Shown here piece after piece: positions 40,872 to 49,986 of a stretch of DNA of 64,000 nucleotides. The notes under the pieces were generated by a model. The model was not told the DNA's origin. It saw only the letters and a program-made list of their open reading frames with translations, and did no database searches. This stretch comes from Burkholderiales bacterium (lineage in GTDB: Bacteria > Pseudomonadota > Gammaproteobacteria > Burkholderiales > SG8-41), in the NCBI GenBank assembly GCA_030684405.1, contig JAUXYA010000021.1:62001-126000 (forward strand), given 5' to 3'. Position 1 is the first letter of the stretch. Each line of letters opens with the position of its first letter. The translations under genes and the position numbers were made by a program.

Positions 40872-43505
40872 TCAGCGGTCTGCCCTGGCGGTCGCGCTGT
40901 AGAGCACCATGGATGTCAGAGCAGCCTTCAGCGGCGCCGGCGTGTGGCTGACGACCCACTGCGTGCCAAAGGCTTCCTTCTGCGCGGTGAACAGCCCGGT
41001 CACCGGATCACGCGCGTTTTCGAGTTGCTCCATCGCCCACGGCTTGCACATCCTGAAGCGCCGCACGCCGCGCTCACCGATGATCACGCGCTGATCTCCG
41101 ATGTTCAGCCCCGGAGCAGTCGACTTGAAGCTGGGAACATCCTTGATCCGGCCAAGGTTGCCGTCGGCCATGAGGTCGGTGCCGGCGCGCCGGAAGTTGG
41201 CACCGAACTGGCGCGCCTGCTCGATCTGCGTGCGCACCGTGCCGCTCATGATGGCGACGTTGCAGGCGTGAAAGCGCTGATCCTCGATCAAGGCCTTGCG
41301 CAGGCCGAAGCGGTAGAGGAAGTCGTCATACCTGACACCCGGCTCCACGGAGCCCAGATCGGTGTTGAACTGGAACACGTTGGTCACACGATGATAGGTG
41401 GCGACGATCGCGTGCGTGTTGGTGGGCGCGGTCGGCACTCCAAGCTCGTTGACGAAATGGACCTCACCCAGGTTGAAGTCCATCTTGTAGTAGAGGCCGG
41501 CGGACTGCGTGTTGGTGCCGTCGTATTCCGATCGCGCGACTGCATTGGTGGTGATCGTGATGGGATACAGCGTCGATCCCACCTGCGTTCCCTGCAGGTC
41601 GAAGATCTTCTTCGGCCGCACAACCGGGAAATGATCGAGCGCGAAAATGGTTTTCGTGCCGTCTGCTGTCGCCACCGCCTCGGAGGTCACGGCAGCCGCC
41701 CCAAACTCATCCGAGTCCGCGAGCAGCCCGTTCATGTTGATATGCTCGGTGTCCTCGGCAATGATGCGCGTGGCGTTGCGGACATTCTCAACAACCACGT
41801 CCCAGTTCGTGAGCTGGCCGTTGGAGGCAAGCCGCATCATCTCTTCCGAGATCAGGGTGGAGAGTTTTTGCGGGAAGGGCCGCGCCTCATCCATCTGCTG
41901 CTTGATGCCTGCGCGCGGGATGCCCTGTCCCTCGTAGCGGCGCGCCTGCGCCCGACCTGCCGCGGTGGTATCGCGGAACGAGTACGGGATCTGCACCACT
42001 GCAGCAAACGCGTGGGTGCCCACGTCCATCAGTGCGAGACTGACGAGGTCGGACAGCGCCTCGCGGATCACCGTGCGCTCGAACCAGGCCGGGATCGCGA
42101 TGTCGGAAACCAGCCCGCTGCCGGCAGCGAGCAGCTTATGTTCGGCATGCAGGCGCGCGCCGTTTGCTGCATCGTACTCGGCCAGAACACGCTCGACGAA
42201 TTTCTTGTTGCGTTCGGCGGCTGCGCCACCGGAGATCGGATAGCGCTCATCGGCCGAGCGCTCAGAAAACCGCAGGAACTTGTCGACCTTCTCCTGCAGG
42301 GATTTGATTTCGTTGCCCGATTCGACGGTGATGTAAGGCGAGCCCTGGATCTGGTAGCCGAGCCCGGCGAGCTGGCGCGCGGCGACCAGGCGGTTGCCGG
42401 CGGCGACCTGCACCGCAGCCAGGCGTTTGACCTGGTCTTCGGTCATGTCGGCGGTGACCAGATCGGCGACGGATTCGGTCAGTTCTTTTTTCAGGTCGTC
42501 ATCAAGGCCCTGCGCGGCGGCGATGGTGTCGGTCAGCAGCTTGACTTTGGCACCCTGGTCTTCTGCCAGCTTTTTCGCGGCGGTGGCCTGATCCGCAGCC
42601 ATGGTTTCCATCAACTTTTTGACATCCTCGGGCGTCATGCCGGCCTTGAAGCTGTCGGGGACGGAGAGCTGGACGGTGATGGGGGCCCCCGGGGCTGCCT
42701 TGGCGATTTCTTCGGCGAGTTTCTTGCCGGCGTCGCCGAAGGACGCGCAGAGCGCCCTGGCCACGGTTTCATCGGTGGTCTTGCCGACCGCGATTTCAGC
42801 GGCCTTGATGATCTGCTCGACGACGGCGTCGCCGAGCTTGAAGCCCTTGAGCTGTTCGGTCAGGGTCTTGATGAGTTCTTTCCACATGATCTGGATCTCC
42901 GATAGAAGTTGGGTTTGCAGTTCGGGGTGCAGAAGCGTCGGCACGTTGCCGACGTCCTCGGACAACTGGATCGGGTCGAGGCCCTTGATCACCGGACGCA
43001 CGGTGAGGCCTGCGCCGAGCAGCACGGGACCGTGGCGCTCGCCTTTTTCGTTGTCCTTGAAGTTCTCGTGATATTCGGCTGAGAGATAGACGAAGCCGCG
43101 TTCGCGGATCGCCGACACGCCGAACTCCGTCCATTCAACCAGCGCACGCAACCGGTCGCCTTCGACGGTGAGCTTGGTGATTTTCCCTGCGGCGCCGTTA
43201 TCCGGCTTGTGGCTGACATCGATGAAGATGTCCTGGCCGTAGGCGCGCTTGTCGAAGTTCGAGACCATCGCGAGCAGCATGTCGCGGGTGATCGAGAATT
43301 TTCCGTAGCGCGGATCCGTGAAGTTGCCGGTCCTGGTGATAGTCACCCAGCTCGTACGCTTGCCCTCTTCCAGATTCACATGGAGCGAGGTCAGGAATCG
43401 CACTGCCCCGTCGTGGGCGCCCGCTTCGAGCTTGATATGACGCGCGGATGCGGCCGGCGCCGAAAAGGCACAGGCCACAGCCGCCAACAGGATGGTCTTT
43501 CGCAT
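40872..43505 (-). CDS. Mu-I-type protease / scaffold / major capsid fusion
   Basis: An 877-residue polyprotein. Residues about 40-190 match the Mu I-protein protease region (ITRDMLLAMVSNFDKRAYGQ, LRALVEWTEFGVSAIRERGF, VYLSAEYHEN). Residues about 200-400 are helical, Ala/Lys/Glu-rich scaffold (MTPEDVKKLMETMAADQATA). Residues about 430-877 are the major capsid protein (GLVSDIAIPAWFERTVIREA, FGLRKALIEDQRFHACNVAI). The best-spaced start, ATG 43505, gives an N terminus that looks like a cleavable signal peptide (MRKTILLAAVACAFSAPAAS), odd for a head protein. Self-cleavage would have to separate shell from scaffold. Confidence 0.85.
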   Translation of the reverse strand: MRKTILLAAVACAFSAPAASARHIKLEAGAHDGAVRFLTSLHVNLEEGKRTSWVTITRTGNFTDPRYGKFSITRDMLLAMVSNFDKRAYGQDIFIDVSHKPDNGAAGKITKLTVEGDRLRALVEWTEFGVSAIRERGFVYLSAEYHENFKDNEKGERHGPVLLGAGLTVRPVIKGLDPIQLSEDVGNVPTLLHPELQTQLLSEIQIMWKELIKTLTEQLKGFKLGDAVVEQIIKAAEIAVGKTTDETVARALCASFGDAGKKLAEEIAKAAPGAPITVQLSVPDSFKAGMTPEDVKKLMETMAADQATAAKKLAEDQGAKVKLLTDTIAAAQGLDDDLKKELTESVADLVTADMTEDQVKRLAAVQVAAGNRLVAARQLAGLGYQIQGSPYITVESGNEIKSLQEKVDKFLRFSERSADERYPISGGAAAERNKKFVERVLAEYDAANGARLHAEHKLLAAGSGLVSDIAIPAWFERTVIREALSDLVSLALMDVGTHAFAAVVQIPYSFRDTTAAGRAQARRYEGQGIPRAGIKQQMDEARPFPQKLSTLISEEMMRLASNGQLTNWDVVVENVRNATRIIAEDTEHINMNGLLADSDEFGAAAVTSEAVATADGTKTIFALDHFPVVRPKKIFDLQGTQVGSTLYPITITTNAVARSEYDGTNTQSAGLYYKMDFNLGEVHFVNELGVPTAPTNTHAIVATYHRVTNVFQFNTDLGSVEPGVRYDDFLYRFGLRKALIEDQRFHACNVAIMSGTVRTQIEQARQFGANFRRAGTDLMADGNLGRIKDVPSFKSTAPGLNIGDQRVIIGERGVRRFRMCKPWAMEQLENARDPVTGLFTAQKEAFGTQWVVSHTPAPLKAALTSMVLYSATARADR

Positions 43506-43596
43506 CATCACCTCATGCGGGCGTGGTATGCCCGACGGTGGTGATGTTCCGGATTAATCCGCGCTGAAACTACGTTGGGATTTGTTCCGGATGTGA

Positions 43597-43622
43597 AAAA
43601 GCCCGCTCGGCGGCGGGCTTTT
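43597..43622 (-). terminator. Intrinsic terminator upstream of the capsid gene
   Basis: A stem of AAAAGCCCGC / GCGGGCTTTT with a six-base loop ends, on the leftward transcript, in five U. It lies between the 102-residue gene and the capsid gene, so it separates packaging from capsid transcription. The 85 bases between it and the capsid start also contain a CGGGC/GCCCG hairpin at 43518-43534, just ahead of the ribosome site. A separate capsid promoter or antitermination is implied. Confidence 0.7.
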
Positions 43623-43638
43623 CAGGTCGGCGGCGGGA

Positions 43639-43947
43639 TCAGTGCAGCGCGCCTTCGGGGGCGTCGTCGGCCGCGATGGCTGGATATGCGGCGGCGAGTT
43701 CGCCGGTCAGTGTCCAGTAGCGGCCGAGCACCACGGCCAGCTCGGAGGGTGTGCGCGCAGGATCGGTGATGTCATAGACGGTCGGATACGGGTGCCCGGT
43801 CACCATGCCCCGGGCATTGGCTTCATCGACCAGGGCCTGCACGCGATCGGCATCGCGGCCGCTGAAGGTGCCGGTATCGGAATCCCATGCGAATTCGAGC
43901 GGGCCGTCATGCGGCACGATCGGTTCGAGTTTGATCTCACGGAACAT
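43639..43947 (-). CDS. Phage hypothetical protein after head morphogenesis gene
   Basis: A 102-residue protein starting at 43947 (MFREIKLEPIVPHDGPLEFA), overlapping the stop of the MuF-type gene by 11 bases. It has a GRDADRVQALVDEANARGMV helix and a C-terminal helix (LAVVLGRYWTLTGELAAAYP). No family is known to me. It is the last gene before the terminator at 43597. Confidence 0.65.
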   Translation of the reverse strand: MFREIKLEPIVPHDGPLEFAWDSDTGTFSGRDADRVQALVDEANARGMVTGHPYPTVYDITDPARTPSELAVVLGRYWTLTGELAAAYPAIAADDAPEGALH

Positions 43948-45766
43948 AGTTGTAGAGCAGCCCCACCACAAGGTTGACCATTTCCCGGTCTGCGGCCAGC
44001 GCGCGCTGCAGGCTCCGGGAATCTCCTCCCAGCACGTCTTCGATGGCCATGGTCATCACTTCCAGGGCCCCGTGCTTGCCTAGATACGTCATTCCGGGGC
44101 CGCTGTAAATACGCCCCTGGTAGGGGCTGGCGTATTTGTCCTCCTGCGCCACTTCCCGCGCGCTGTAGCTGGATCGGGGAATGAGGTCGCGCAGCCGCCG
44201 GATGGGCTGGCCCTGGGTGCGGCGCTGGTGCAGATCCTGGAAGAAGCCGTCAAGCGCCGGCATGGCCTGCTGCAGGCGGTGGGTGTACTCATGAACGGCG
44301 GATGACAGGTTCCGGAGTTTGATTTCGCCCATGCCGCTGGGCCAGCCTTTATACCAGGCGCGGCCGTCGGCGTATTTGACGGTCAGCGGGCCGAGACGGT
44401 CGGTGTGGCGAACCCATTCGGCCGGGAAGAGGCGTGAGGCGCTGTCGAGGATGGCGGCGCCGCGGCCGCCGCTTTGTGTTTTGGCGGCAATGCCCATTTC
44501 GCGGACGCGTTTCAGGTCGTCGCCCAGCAGTTGGGGAAACTGGCTTTCGATCGCAATTCCGCTGCCGGCCGCTTTTTTGACCAGGTCATCGACCTTGGCC
44601 GCGCCGAAGGCGATCATTTCATCAAGGCTGCGCGGTTTCAGGGCGGCGGCTCGCGGCGGCCGCGGACGGGGCTCAGGTTTTCCGGGTGGCGGCGGCGGGA
44701 GTTTTTTGACGCGCTTGAGGACTGACCGCAGCGGTGTGCGGATCATGCCTTGCCGCAGGTTGCCGGCCTCGAAAATTTCGAGCTTGCCGCGGCCGAGGAC
44801 GCCGAGCCGTTGTTCCGGGCTGAGCCGCGCCAGGGCCTGCATCGGGGTTTCCTTGCCGGCGCGATCGGCTTCGGTGATTTCGGACTCGAAGGCCATGACG
44901 ATGAAGCTGAGGGTGTTGGGGTGCGCGGGCCAGGGTGTGCGGGCGCGGTCGGGGTAGACGCCGGGGCCGAGGCCGTAGAGGTTCTGGGTGGAGAGCAGAT
45001 CGCAGATGTCGGGCGCGGGGTGCGCTGGGCTCAGCAGGTAGCGCCAGCCGGCGAATCCGGGTGTGCCCTCCCCGCCTTTCATGTAGGCCTCGCCGTGGGC
45101 ACGGTTGATTTCTGTGCGCATCAGGCGCATGGCGTTGTCCATGGGGTTGCCGGGGCCGGTCATGAGCTGGCTGGTGACGTTGGCACCCAGCGCAGGCGCG
45201 TTGGCGGCGTTGATCTTGTCGGTGACTTCGATCGGGACCGGGCGGCCGCGCAGCAGCAGCTCGCGTGCGGCCTGTTGGGCACTGTGGCCCTGGATGACGG
45301 CCTGTTCGATGGTGTTGACGATGCGGTCGCGGGCGCCGCGGTCGAGGCGCCAGATGCGGTCGGAGAGTTGCAGGCCGTCTTCGGCGATGAAGTTGCGGAC
45401 GAATTCGAGGGCTTCGGTGGCGACGCGCATGCCGGCATCCGGTGTGAGTGTGCCGGTGGCGCTGACATACGGGCCGGTACCGAGGTTGGCGGCCCGCAGC
45501 AGGCTGGTCTGCAGCAGCTGGTCGCGCAGTTCGGCGAGGCGCGCGAGTTCGCCCTGGATCTGGGCCAGGGCGCTGCGCAGTTCGGCCAGCGCGAGGTTGC
45601 CGTCCGGGCCGGCGTGGATGGCGATGCGGGCGCTGATGTCGGCGGCGGCCTGGCGGTAGATGCGTTCGACGCCGCGCAGGGATTCGGCGTCGAGCTGCTC
45701 GACAGCACGGTGTGCGGCGAGTGTGGCGCGCTTGAGGGTGGCCTGGGTGGCCAGGCGGTCGGGCAT
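43937..45766 (-). CDS. MuF-type head morphogenesis protein with C-terminal metallopeptidase-like domain
   Basis: A 609-residue minor head protein. The N-terminal half shows the Mu F / SPP1 gp7 pattern (long helices, then NAMRLMRTEINRAHGEAYMK and HPAPDICDLLSTQNLYG, ending in PWPAHPNTLSFIVMAF). After a Pro-rich linker (about 350-375, KKLPPPPPGKPEPRPR) comes an extra domain with a zinc-peptidase motif HEYTH (about residue 492) and a later acidic residue in HGALEVMTMAIE (about 569), a gluzincin-like arrangement. MuF proteins are known to carry toxin or enzyme tails; this could be an injected effector. Confidence 0.85.
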   Translation of the reverse strand: MPDRLATQATLKRATLAAHRAVEQLDAESLRGVERIYRQAAADISARIAIHAGPDGNLALAELRSALAQIQGELARLAELRDQLLQTSLLRAANLGTGPYVSATGTLTPDAGMRVATEALEFVRNFIAEDGLQLSDRIWRLDRGARDRIVNTIEQAVIQGHSAQQAARELLLRGRPVPIEVTDKINAANAPALGANVTSQLMTGPGNPMDNAMRLMRTEINRAHGEAYMKGGEGTPGFAGWRYLLSPAHPAPDICDLLSTQNLYGLGPGVYPDRARTPWPAHPNTLSFIVMAFESEITEADRAGKETPMQALARLSPEQRLGVLGRGKLEIFEAGNLRQGMIRTPLRSVLKRVKKLPPPPPGKPEPRPRPPRAAALKPRSLDEMIAFGAAKVDDLVKKAAGSGIAIESQFPQLLGDDLKRVREMGIAAKTQSGGRGAAILDSASRLFPAEWVRHTDRLGPLTVKYADGRAWYKGWPSGMGEIKLRNLSSAVHEYTHRLQQAMPALDGFFQDLHQRRTQGQPIRRLRDLIPRSSYSAREVAQEDKYASPYQGRIYSGPGMTYLGKHGALEVMTMAIEDVLGGDSRSLQRALAADREMVNLVVGLLYNYVP

Positions 45767-45768
45767 GG

Positions 45769-47139
45769 TTATTTGTTGGTGATGGTGGTGGCGCTCTCGT
45801 CCTTGCGTCCGTTGCCGGGGGTGATCTTGATCCTCGGCGTGCCGCGCGGGCTGATGTTGTCGTCTTCGGGGTACGGGTCGTAATTCTTGAGTTCGAATTC
45901 CCTGCGCTGGCGCACGTTGGCGGCGTCGTAGCCCAGCTCTTCCCAGACGAGGCCTTCGGGCAGTCCGAGTGCTTTGAGCTTGAGGGCGCGATCGGCGGCC
46001 TGGTTGGGGGTTTCGGTGCGGCGTTCGGCAAAGCCGATGTAGAACTCTTCAGCGTCGGGGTTGATGCCTTTGAGGGCGAGCTGCAGGCGGAACCCGGCTT
46101 CGTAGACGAATGAGAGGGTGTCCTGCAGGCCGTCGATTTCGTCGTAGTAGTCGGTTTTGAGGTCGTCGAGGATGTCGCGGGTGAGGTCTTTGCTGTAGCC
46201 CATCATGCCTTTCGGCAGCGGGCCACCGGCGAAGAAGGTATCCAGCAAATGCACGACGTCGCCGATCTGGTCGAGGTTGGCGTCGCCCTGGATGGCTTCG
46301 GTGGATCCCTTTTTGTTGGTGAAAAAATCGGTGGTGATTTCGCCCTGGTCTTTTTCGACCTGGGATCGATAGGCTTCGATTTCCTGGGTGCTGGCGCCTT
46401 CGAGGGTGTGGCGCAGCCGCAGTGGCGCGCGGGTGCGGCGGCGGATGACGAGGTCTTCTTCGGTCATTTGCAGTTTGCGCCAGGTGGTGCGGCTGGCATC
46501 GAGGAAGGGACGGCCGAGGGAGCCCATGTCGTCGTAGTTGTCGGGGTCGAGCCGCGCGAGGAAGAGGCGCCAGAGCGGGAACTTGGCGATTTCGCGTCCG
46601 CTGTAGAGTTCGTACTGGATGTAGGCTTCGCGCGCGTCCTTGAAGCGGCCGTGTTCGTCGACGTTGGGGAGGATGGTGTCGCTGGGCATGCGGATGGCGG
46701 CGGCGATGTCGAGGCTTCCGGTGGCCGGGACCCATTGCAGCGGAAGGTTGCCTTCCATGACGAAGCCGCGGGCGTCGCTGCGCAGTTTTTCGATGCGGTT
46801 GAGTTGCAGCCGGCGCCCGAAGCTGACCCATTCCCGGGTGAGGACTTTGCTGTCTTCGGCCTGTTGCATGATGAGACCGCCGCGGGTGATGTCGCGCGCG
46901 ACGCGGCCGTGGATGCGTTTGACGCGGCCGTCGAGCCGGTCCATTTCGCGGATGTCGAGGATGGCCTGGCGGATCTCGGGGTCAACCCACATCACGCGGT
47001 AGAGGTATTTGAGCTGGTTCTCCGGTGTGGTGCGGTTGCCGATTTCACCGGCCTTGTTGCCAGCGGTGGCCTGCAGGTTGGGGATGAGGCCGCGCAGTCC
47101 GCTGAGGATCGGGGTGATGGCTTTCTGGAGCAGGTTCAT
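45769..47139 (-). CDS. Portal protein
   Basis: A 456-residue portal that forms the dodecameric DNA channel at one capsid vertex. Typical features are the N-terminal LKYLYRVMWVDPEIRQAILD helices, crown/wing region WVPATGSLDIAAAIRMPSDT and a helical stem/tunnel-loop region near ANLDQIGDVVHLLDTFFAGG (residues about 300-330), followed by GYSKDLTRDILDDLKTDYYD. The C terminus is hydrophilic. It sits between the 80-residue and MuF-type genes, the standard order. Confidence 0.88.
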   Translation of the reverse strand: MNLLQKAITPILSGLRGLIPNLQATAGNKAGEIGNRTTPENQLKYLYRVMWVDPEIRQAILDIREMDRLDGRVKRIHGRVARDITRGGLIMQQAEDSKVLTREWVSFGRRLQLNRIEKLRSDARGFVMEGNLPLQWVPATGSLDIAAAIRMPSDTILPNVDEHGRFKDAREAYIQYELYSGREIAKFPLWRLFLARLDPDNYDDMGSLGRPFLDASRTTWRKLQMTEEDLVIRRRTRAPLRLRHTLEGASTQEIEAYRSQVEKDQGEITTDFFTNKKGSTEAIQGDANLDQIGDVVHLLDTFFAGGPLPKGMMGYSKDLTRDILDDLKTDYYDEIDGLQDTLSFVYEAGFRLQLALKGINPDAEEFYIGFAERRTETPNQAADRALKLKALGLPEGLVWEELGYDAANVRQRREFELKNYDPYPEDDNISPRGTPRIKITPGNGRKDESATTITNK

Positions 47140-47378
47140 GGTTTACCTCGGGTCATTTTCAGTGCCAGGGAGTTTTCGAGGGCAACGGCGACGTTGACCA
47201 GTTTGCGCGGCCGCGGTGGACCTTCGACGAGGACGCCGGTGACATTGCGCCAGCCGTCGATGAGCCCCAGTTGCGTGAGTTCCCGGATCTGCGGCAGGAG
47301 GTCCGGGCAGTGTTTGTGTACGGCGGCGCGCATGTTTTCGGCATGGGCGCGCTGCGCGGGGGTGAGTTGTTCGCTCAT
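47136..47378 (-). CDS. Small protein between terminase and portal
   Basis: An 80-residue protein starting at 47378 (MSEQLTPAQRAHAENMRAAV), overlapping the terminase stop (ATGA) and the portal start (ATGA). It reads HKHCPDLLPQIRELTQLGLI, then GWRNVTGVLVEGPPRPRKLV. The frame continues far upstream as an Arg-rich reading inside the terminase gene, but only this last part has protein-like composition. Function unknown. Confidence 0.7.
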   Translation of the reverse strand: MSEQLTPAQRAHAENMRAAVHKHCPDLLPQIRELTQLGLIDGWRNVTGVLVEGPPRPRKLVNVAVALENSLALKMTRGKP

Positions 47379-49024
47379 GCTGCGGCCTGCGCCGGCAGCC
47401 GCGGGGCCTGCCCGAGCAGCTGTTCGCGGGTCTGGGTGCGGACGGAGATGGCGGTCGGGGTGTCGATGACGCCGCGGGTGACCTGGGCCCAGACGGCGGC
47501 CATGGCGGCGTCGAACAGGTCGTCGCCGATCTTGGGGTCGACCATTTTGTAGCTGGCGTAGCTGGCTTTTGTGGGCGTGGCCTTGATGTTGACGAGCTGG
47601 CGGATGAAGGCTGTCCAGTCGGGGCCGGCTTTGCCGCCGTTCTGCGCGGAGCTGAGCTGGATGACGTTGCGGCCGACCTGGCCGAGGATGTCTTCCATGT
47701 CGGCGTCGAAGTAAGGGATGGCGGCCCGGCCGTTGTGGAATATGGATCTGAGGGCGCTGGCCATGCTGTGTTTGACCATGCCTTCGAATCGCAGGGGCTG
47801 GAATGCCCAGTCCTGCCAGGCGCTGCCGGTGCTTTGTCCGTCGGCGATGCTGCGGCGATCTACGGAGGTCAGGCCTGCGGCGTAGAGCCGGTCGTTGAGG
47901 CTGGTGAGCATGCCGACGCCATAGGCGTCGCCGATGGCGTATTCGGGCCGGAAGTAGTCCCAGAAGGCGTACAGGTCCATTTCGATCAGTTTGTCGTCGG
48001 TGCCGGCGGGCCAGGTGTGCACGAACGGGAAGGTGGTGAAGTTGCCGATCTGTTCGGTGACGACCAGGGCGGATTTGGATGCTGTGGGGCTTTCGCCGTG
48101 GCCGGTGTGGTCGTAGCCGAAGGCGATGATGCCGCGTTTTTTGTAGCGGTCGCCGGGCATCGGTTCGGCGATCGCGAGGTGGGCTTTGAGGCCGATGGTC
48201 AGGGCCTGGCGCACGGCGCGTTCGTGTATGTGGTTGGCGGCGGCGACGTTTTTGCAGAGGTACTGGCGGATCCATTCGGCTGCGGGCAGTTGTCCGCGCA
48301 GGCTGAGGACGAAGTCGCGGTTGAGGATGCCGAGTTCGATGCCCATGTAGACGTTGACGACGGGCAGGATGTGGTATTCGCCGCTGTTGATGAGCCGCTG
48401 CAGGGTGTCGGCGCCTTTGAAGACGCCGGAGATCCGCACGCTGGGCTTGAAGGAGGCGTCGCGCGGGGCACCCATGCGGCCGGATCCGCCGAGCATGGGC
48501 AGGAAGCGTGAGAGCAGCCGCTCCTGGGGCATGTCGTCGGTTTCTTCGAGGGAGGCGATGCTGAGGGCGTCGCCGTCGATCTGGGACATGATGCCGTAGG
48601 CCTGGGCTTTGGAGCGGTTGACGAATTCGTAGCCTGAGTCGGTGAGTTGTTCGCGTCCGCTTTTCCAGTTGACGTAGGCGCGCAGGATTTCGGAGCGGCG
48701 GATGGCTTCGCCGTGATACGCGAGGTTGGTCAGGGACTGCTGCAGCCGCGGGGCGACGATGCCCTCTTCCTGGTATGGCTGGGTGGCGAGTTTTTTCAGG
48801 CAGTAGAGTTCTTTGATCGAGGTCTTCCGGGTGCGGCGCGCGGAGAAATCGACGGTGTTGGGGTGCGCATCCATTTCCATGCACTTGAGGATCTGCATGG
48901 GGTCGAGCTCGACGTTGTGGATGTGTTTGTGCCAGAGGGCATGGTCGTCCTTGAATCGCAGCAGTTCGCGTTCTGCGCGGATGGAGAGTTTGACCCGGTC
49001 TCCGGAGGACAGGCGCAGGCTCAT
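47375..49024 (-). CDS. Terminase large subunit
   Basis: A 549-residue packaging motor. An N-terminal ATPase region contains a deviant Walker A (SARRTRKTSIKE, with Arg where Gly normally precedes Lys), a Walker B/catalytic-Glu segment (ALSIASLEETDD) and a coupling region. The C-terminal RNase H-like nuclease has acidic strands, e.g. IIAFGYDHTGHGESP and YAIGDAYGVGM. It translocates and cuts DNA at the portal. ATGA overlaps link it to the zinc-ribbon gene before and the 80-residue gene after. Confidence 0.85.
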   Translation of the reverse strand: MSLRLSSGDRVKLSIRAERELLRFKDDHALWHKHIHNVELDPMQILKCMEMDAHPNTVDFSARRTRKTSIKELYCLKKLATQPYQEEGIVAPRLQQSLTNLAYHGEAIRRSEILRAYVNWKSGREQLTDSGYEFVNRSKAQAYGIMSQIDGDALSIASLEETDDMPQERLLSRFLPMLGGSGRMGAPRDASFKPSVRISGVFKGADTLQRLINSGEYHILPVVNVYMGIELGILNRDFVLSLRGQLPAAEWIRQYLCKNVAAANHIHERAVRQALTIGLKAHLAIAEPMPGDRYKKRGIIAFGYDHTGHGESPTASKSALVVTEQIGNFTTFPFVHTWPAGTDDKLIEMDLYAFWDYFRPEYAIGDAYGVGMLTSLNDRLYAAGLTSVDRRSIADGQSTGSAWQDWAFQPLRFEGMVKHSMASALRSIFHNGRAAIPYFDADMEDILGQVGRNVIQLSSAQNGGKAGPDWTAFIRQLVNIKATPTKASYASYKMVDPKIGDDLFDAAMAAVWAQVTRGVIDTPTAISVRTQTREQLLGQAPRLPAQAAA

Positions 49025-49986
49025 TTCGCGGAGGCCTCGGCGGCGCCGGTGTCGGCGTTGTATTCGAGGAGCACCGGGTCGCGGTCGGTTTCCTTGCGGC
49101 CGCGATCGACCATGCCGGCGATGCGCTCGAGCGCCTGGGTCTGGCGCTGCTGGAATTCGAGGAGGTTGTCGCGCGCGGCTTCGGTGGCGGCGAAGCGGCC
49201 CATGTCGTCATTCTGCTGGTCGATGACTTTGACGGTCATGCCCATGTCGGCCAGGGAGTAGTTGTTGCGGGACATCAGTTCGCCGAGGGGTTTGAACAGA
49301 GGGTGCGCCTGGATGTCCTGGATGATTTTGTTTTGCTTGGTTTCTGGATCGAAATACTCGGCGATGATCATCACGCCTTCTTTGTCGGTGTAGTACTGCG
49401 GCGCGGTGATCTTGACGCCGTCGGCGATGATGGTCTGCAGGATCTGCTGCAGGACGGTGAACACGGCGGCCTGGAAGTTGGAGTGCAGGCCCTGCAGTTT
49501 TTTCGGGTCGCGCTGGTCGAATGCGGCGTGGTGCAGCAGGAAGGTTTCGGTCTGTTTGATGCACGCGGGCTGTGATTTGCACCAGGTGCGATCGACTTCG
49601 CAGCTGCTGCAGAAGCTGTAGCTGTCGGGTTTGGCCGGGTAGTAGGTGGCGACTTTCGCGTGCATGCCTGTTTTCATGGCGTTGAAGCGGGTGCGGCGTG
49701 CTTCGTCCGGGGTCGGGTGCCCTTCCAGGTTCTTGGCTGTGGCGATTTTGCCCTCTTCCGTTTTCGGGCCGGTGGCGTTCTGCCAGGCTTTCTGCAGGGC
49801 GCGGTCCCAGCCGGACTGGGGGGTCTCCTGGCCGCAGTCCGGGCAGTCGCCGAAATACGTGAACGGGTGGTGTTCCTGGTCCGGGTTGTCTTCGGTCCGC
49901 GCCGGCTCGGCGTCAAAGGTCCGCCTGCAGGGTTTGCAGTGGAAGTTGACGCTGGCCCGGGGTTTGTGGGGGTCGAATTTCGGCAT
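49021..49986 (-). CDS. Zinc-ribbon packaging protein, putative terminase small subunit
   Basis: A 321-residue protein, first gene of the late operon. The start is the ATG at 49986 (MPKFDPHKPRASVNFHCKPC); further upstream codons are not conserved-looking. An N-terminal zinc ribbon (FHCKPCRRTF and FGDCPDCGQE) precedes GHPTPDEARRTRFNAMKTGM. A second Cys cluster follows (SFCSSCEVDRTWCKSQPACI), then a helical C-terminal part. This family regularly precedes the terminase in phages of betaproteobacteria. DNA recognition for packaging is inferred from position and zinc motifs only. Confidence 0.7.
   Translation of the reverse strand: MPKFDPHKPRASVNFHCKPCRRTFDAEPARTEDNPDQEHHPFTYFGDCPDCGQETPQSGWDRALQKAWQNATGPKTEEGKIATAKNLEGHPTPDEARRTRFNAMKTGMHAKVATYYPAKPDSYSFCSSCEVDRTWCKSQPACIKQTETFLLHHAAFDQRDPKKLQGLHSNFQAAVFTVLQQILQTIIADGVKITAPQYYTDKEGVMIIAEYFDPETKQNKIIQDIQAHPLFKPLGELMSRNNYSLADMGMTVKVIDQQNDDMGRFAATEAARDNLLEFQQRQTQALERIAGMVDRGRKETDRDPVLLEYNADTGAAEASAK

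Noticed and set aside
40944-42905. Long rightward frame (about 653 codons) opposite the protease-capsid gene
   Set aside because: Codon-position shadow of the capsid gene in the opposite strand; no domain signatures and no ribosome site.
47379-49211. Long leftward open frame across the terminase gene, ending in the 80-residue protein
   Set aside because: Extremely Arg/Pro/His-rich composition, overlaps the well-supported terminase frame; only the last 80 residues (47136-47378) are protein-like.
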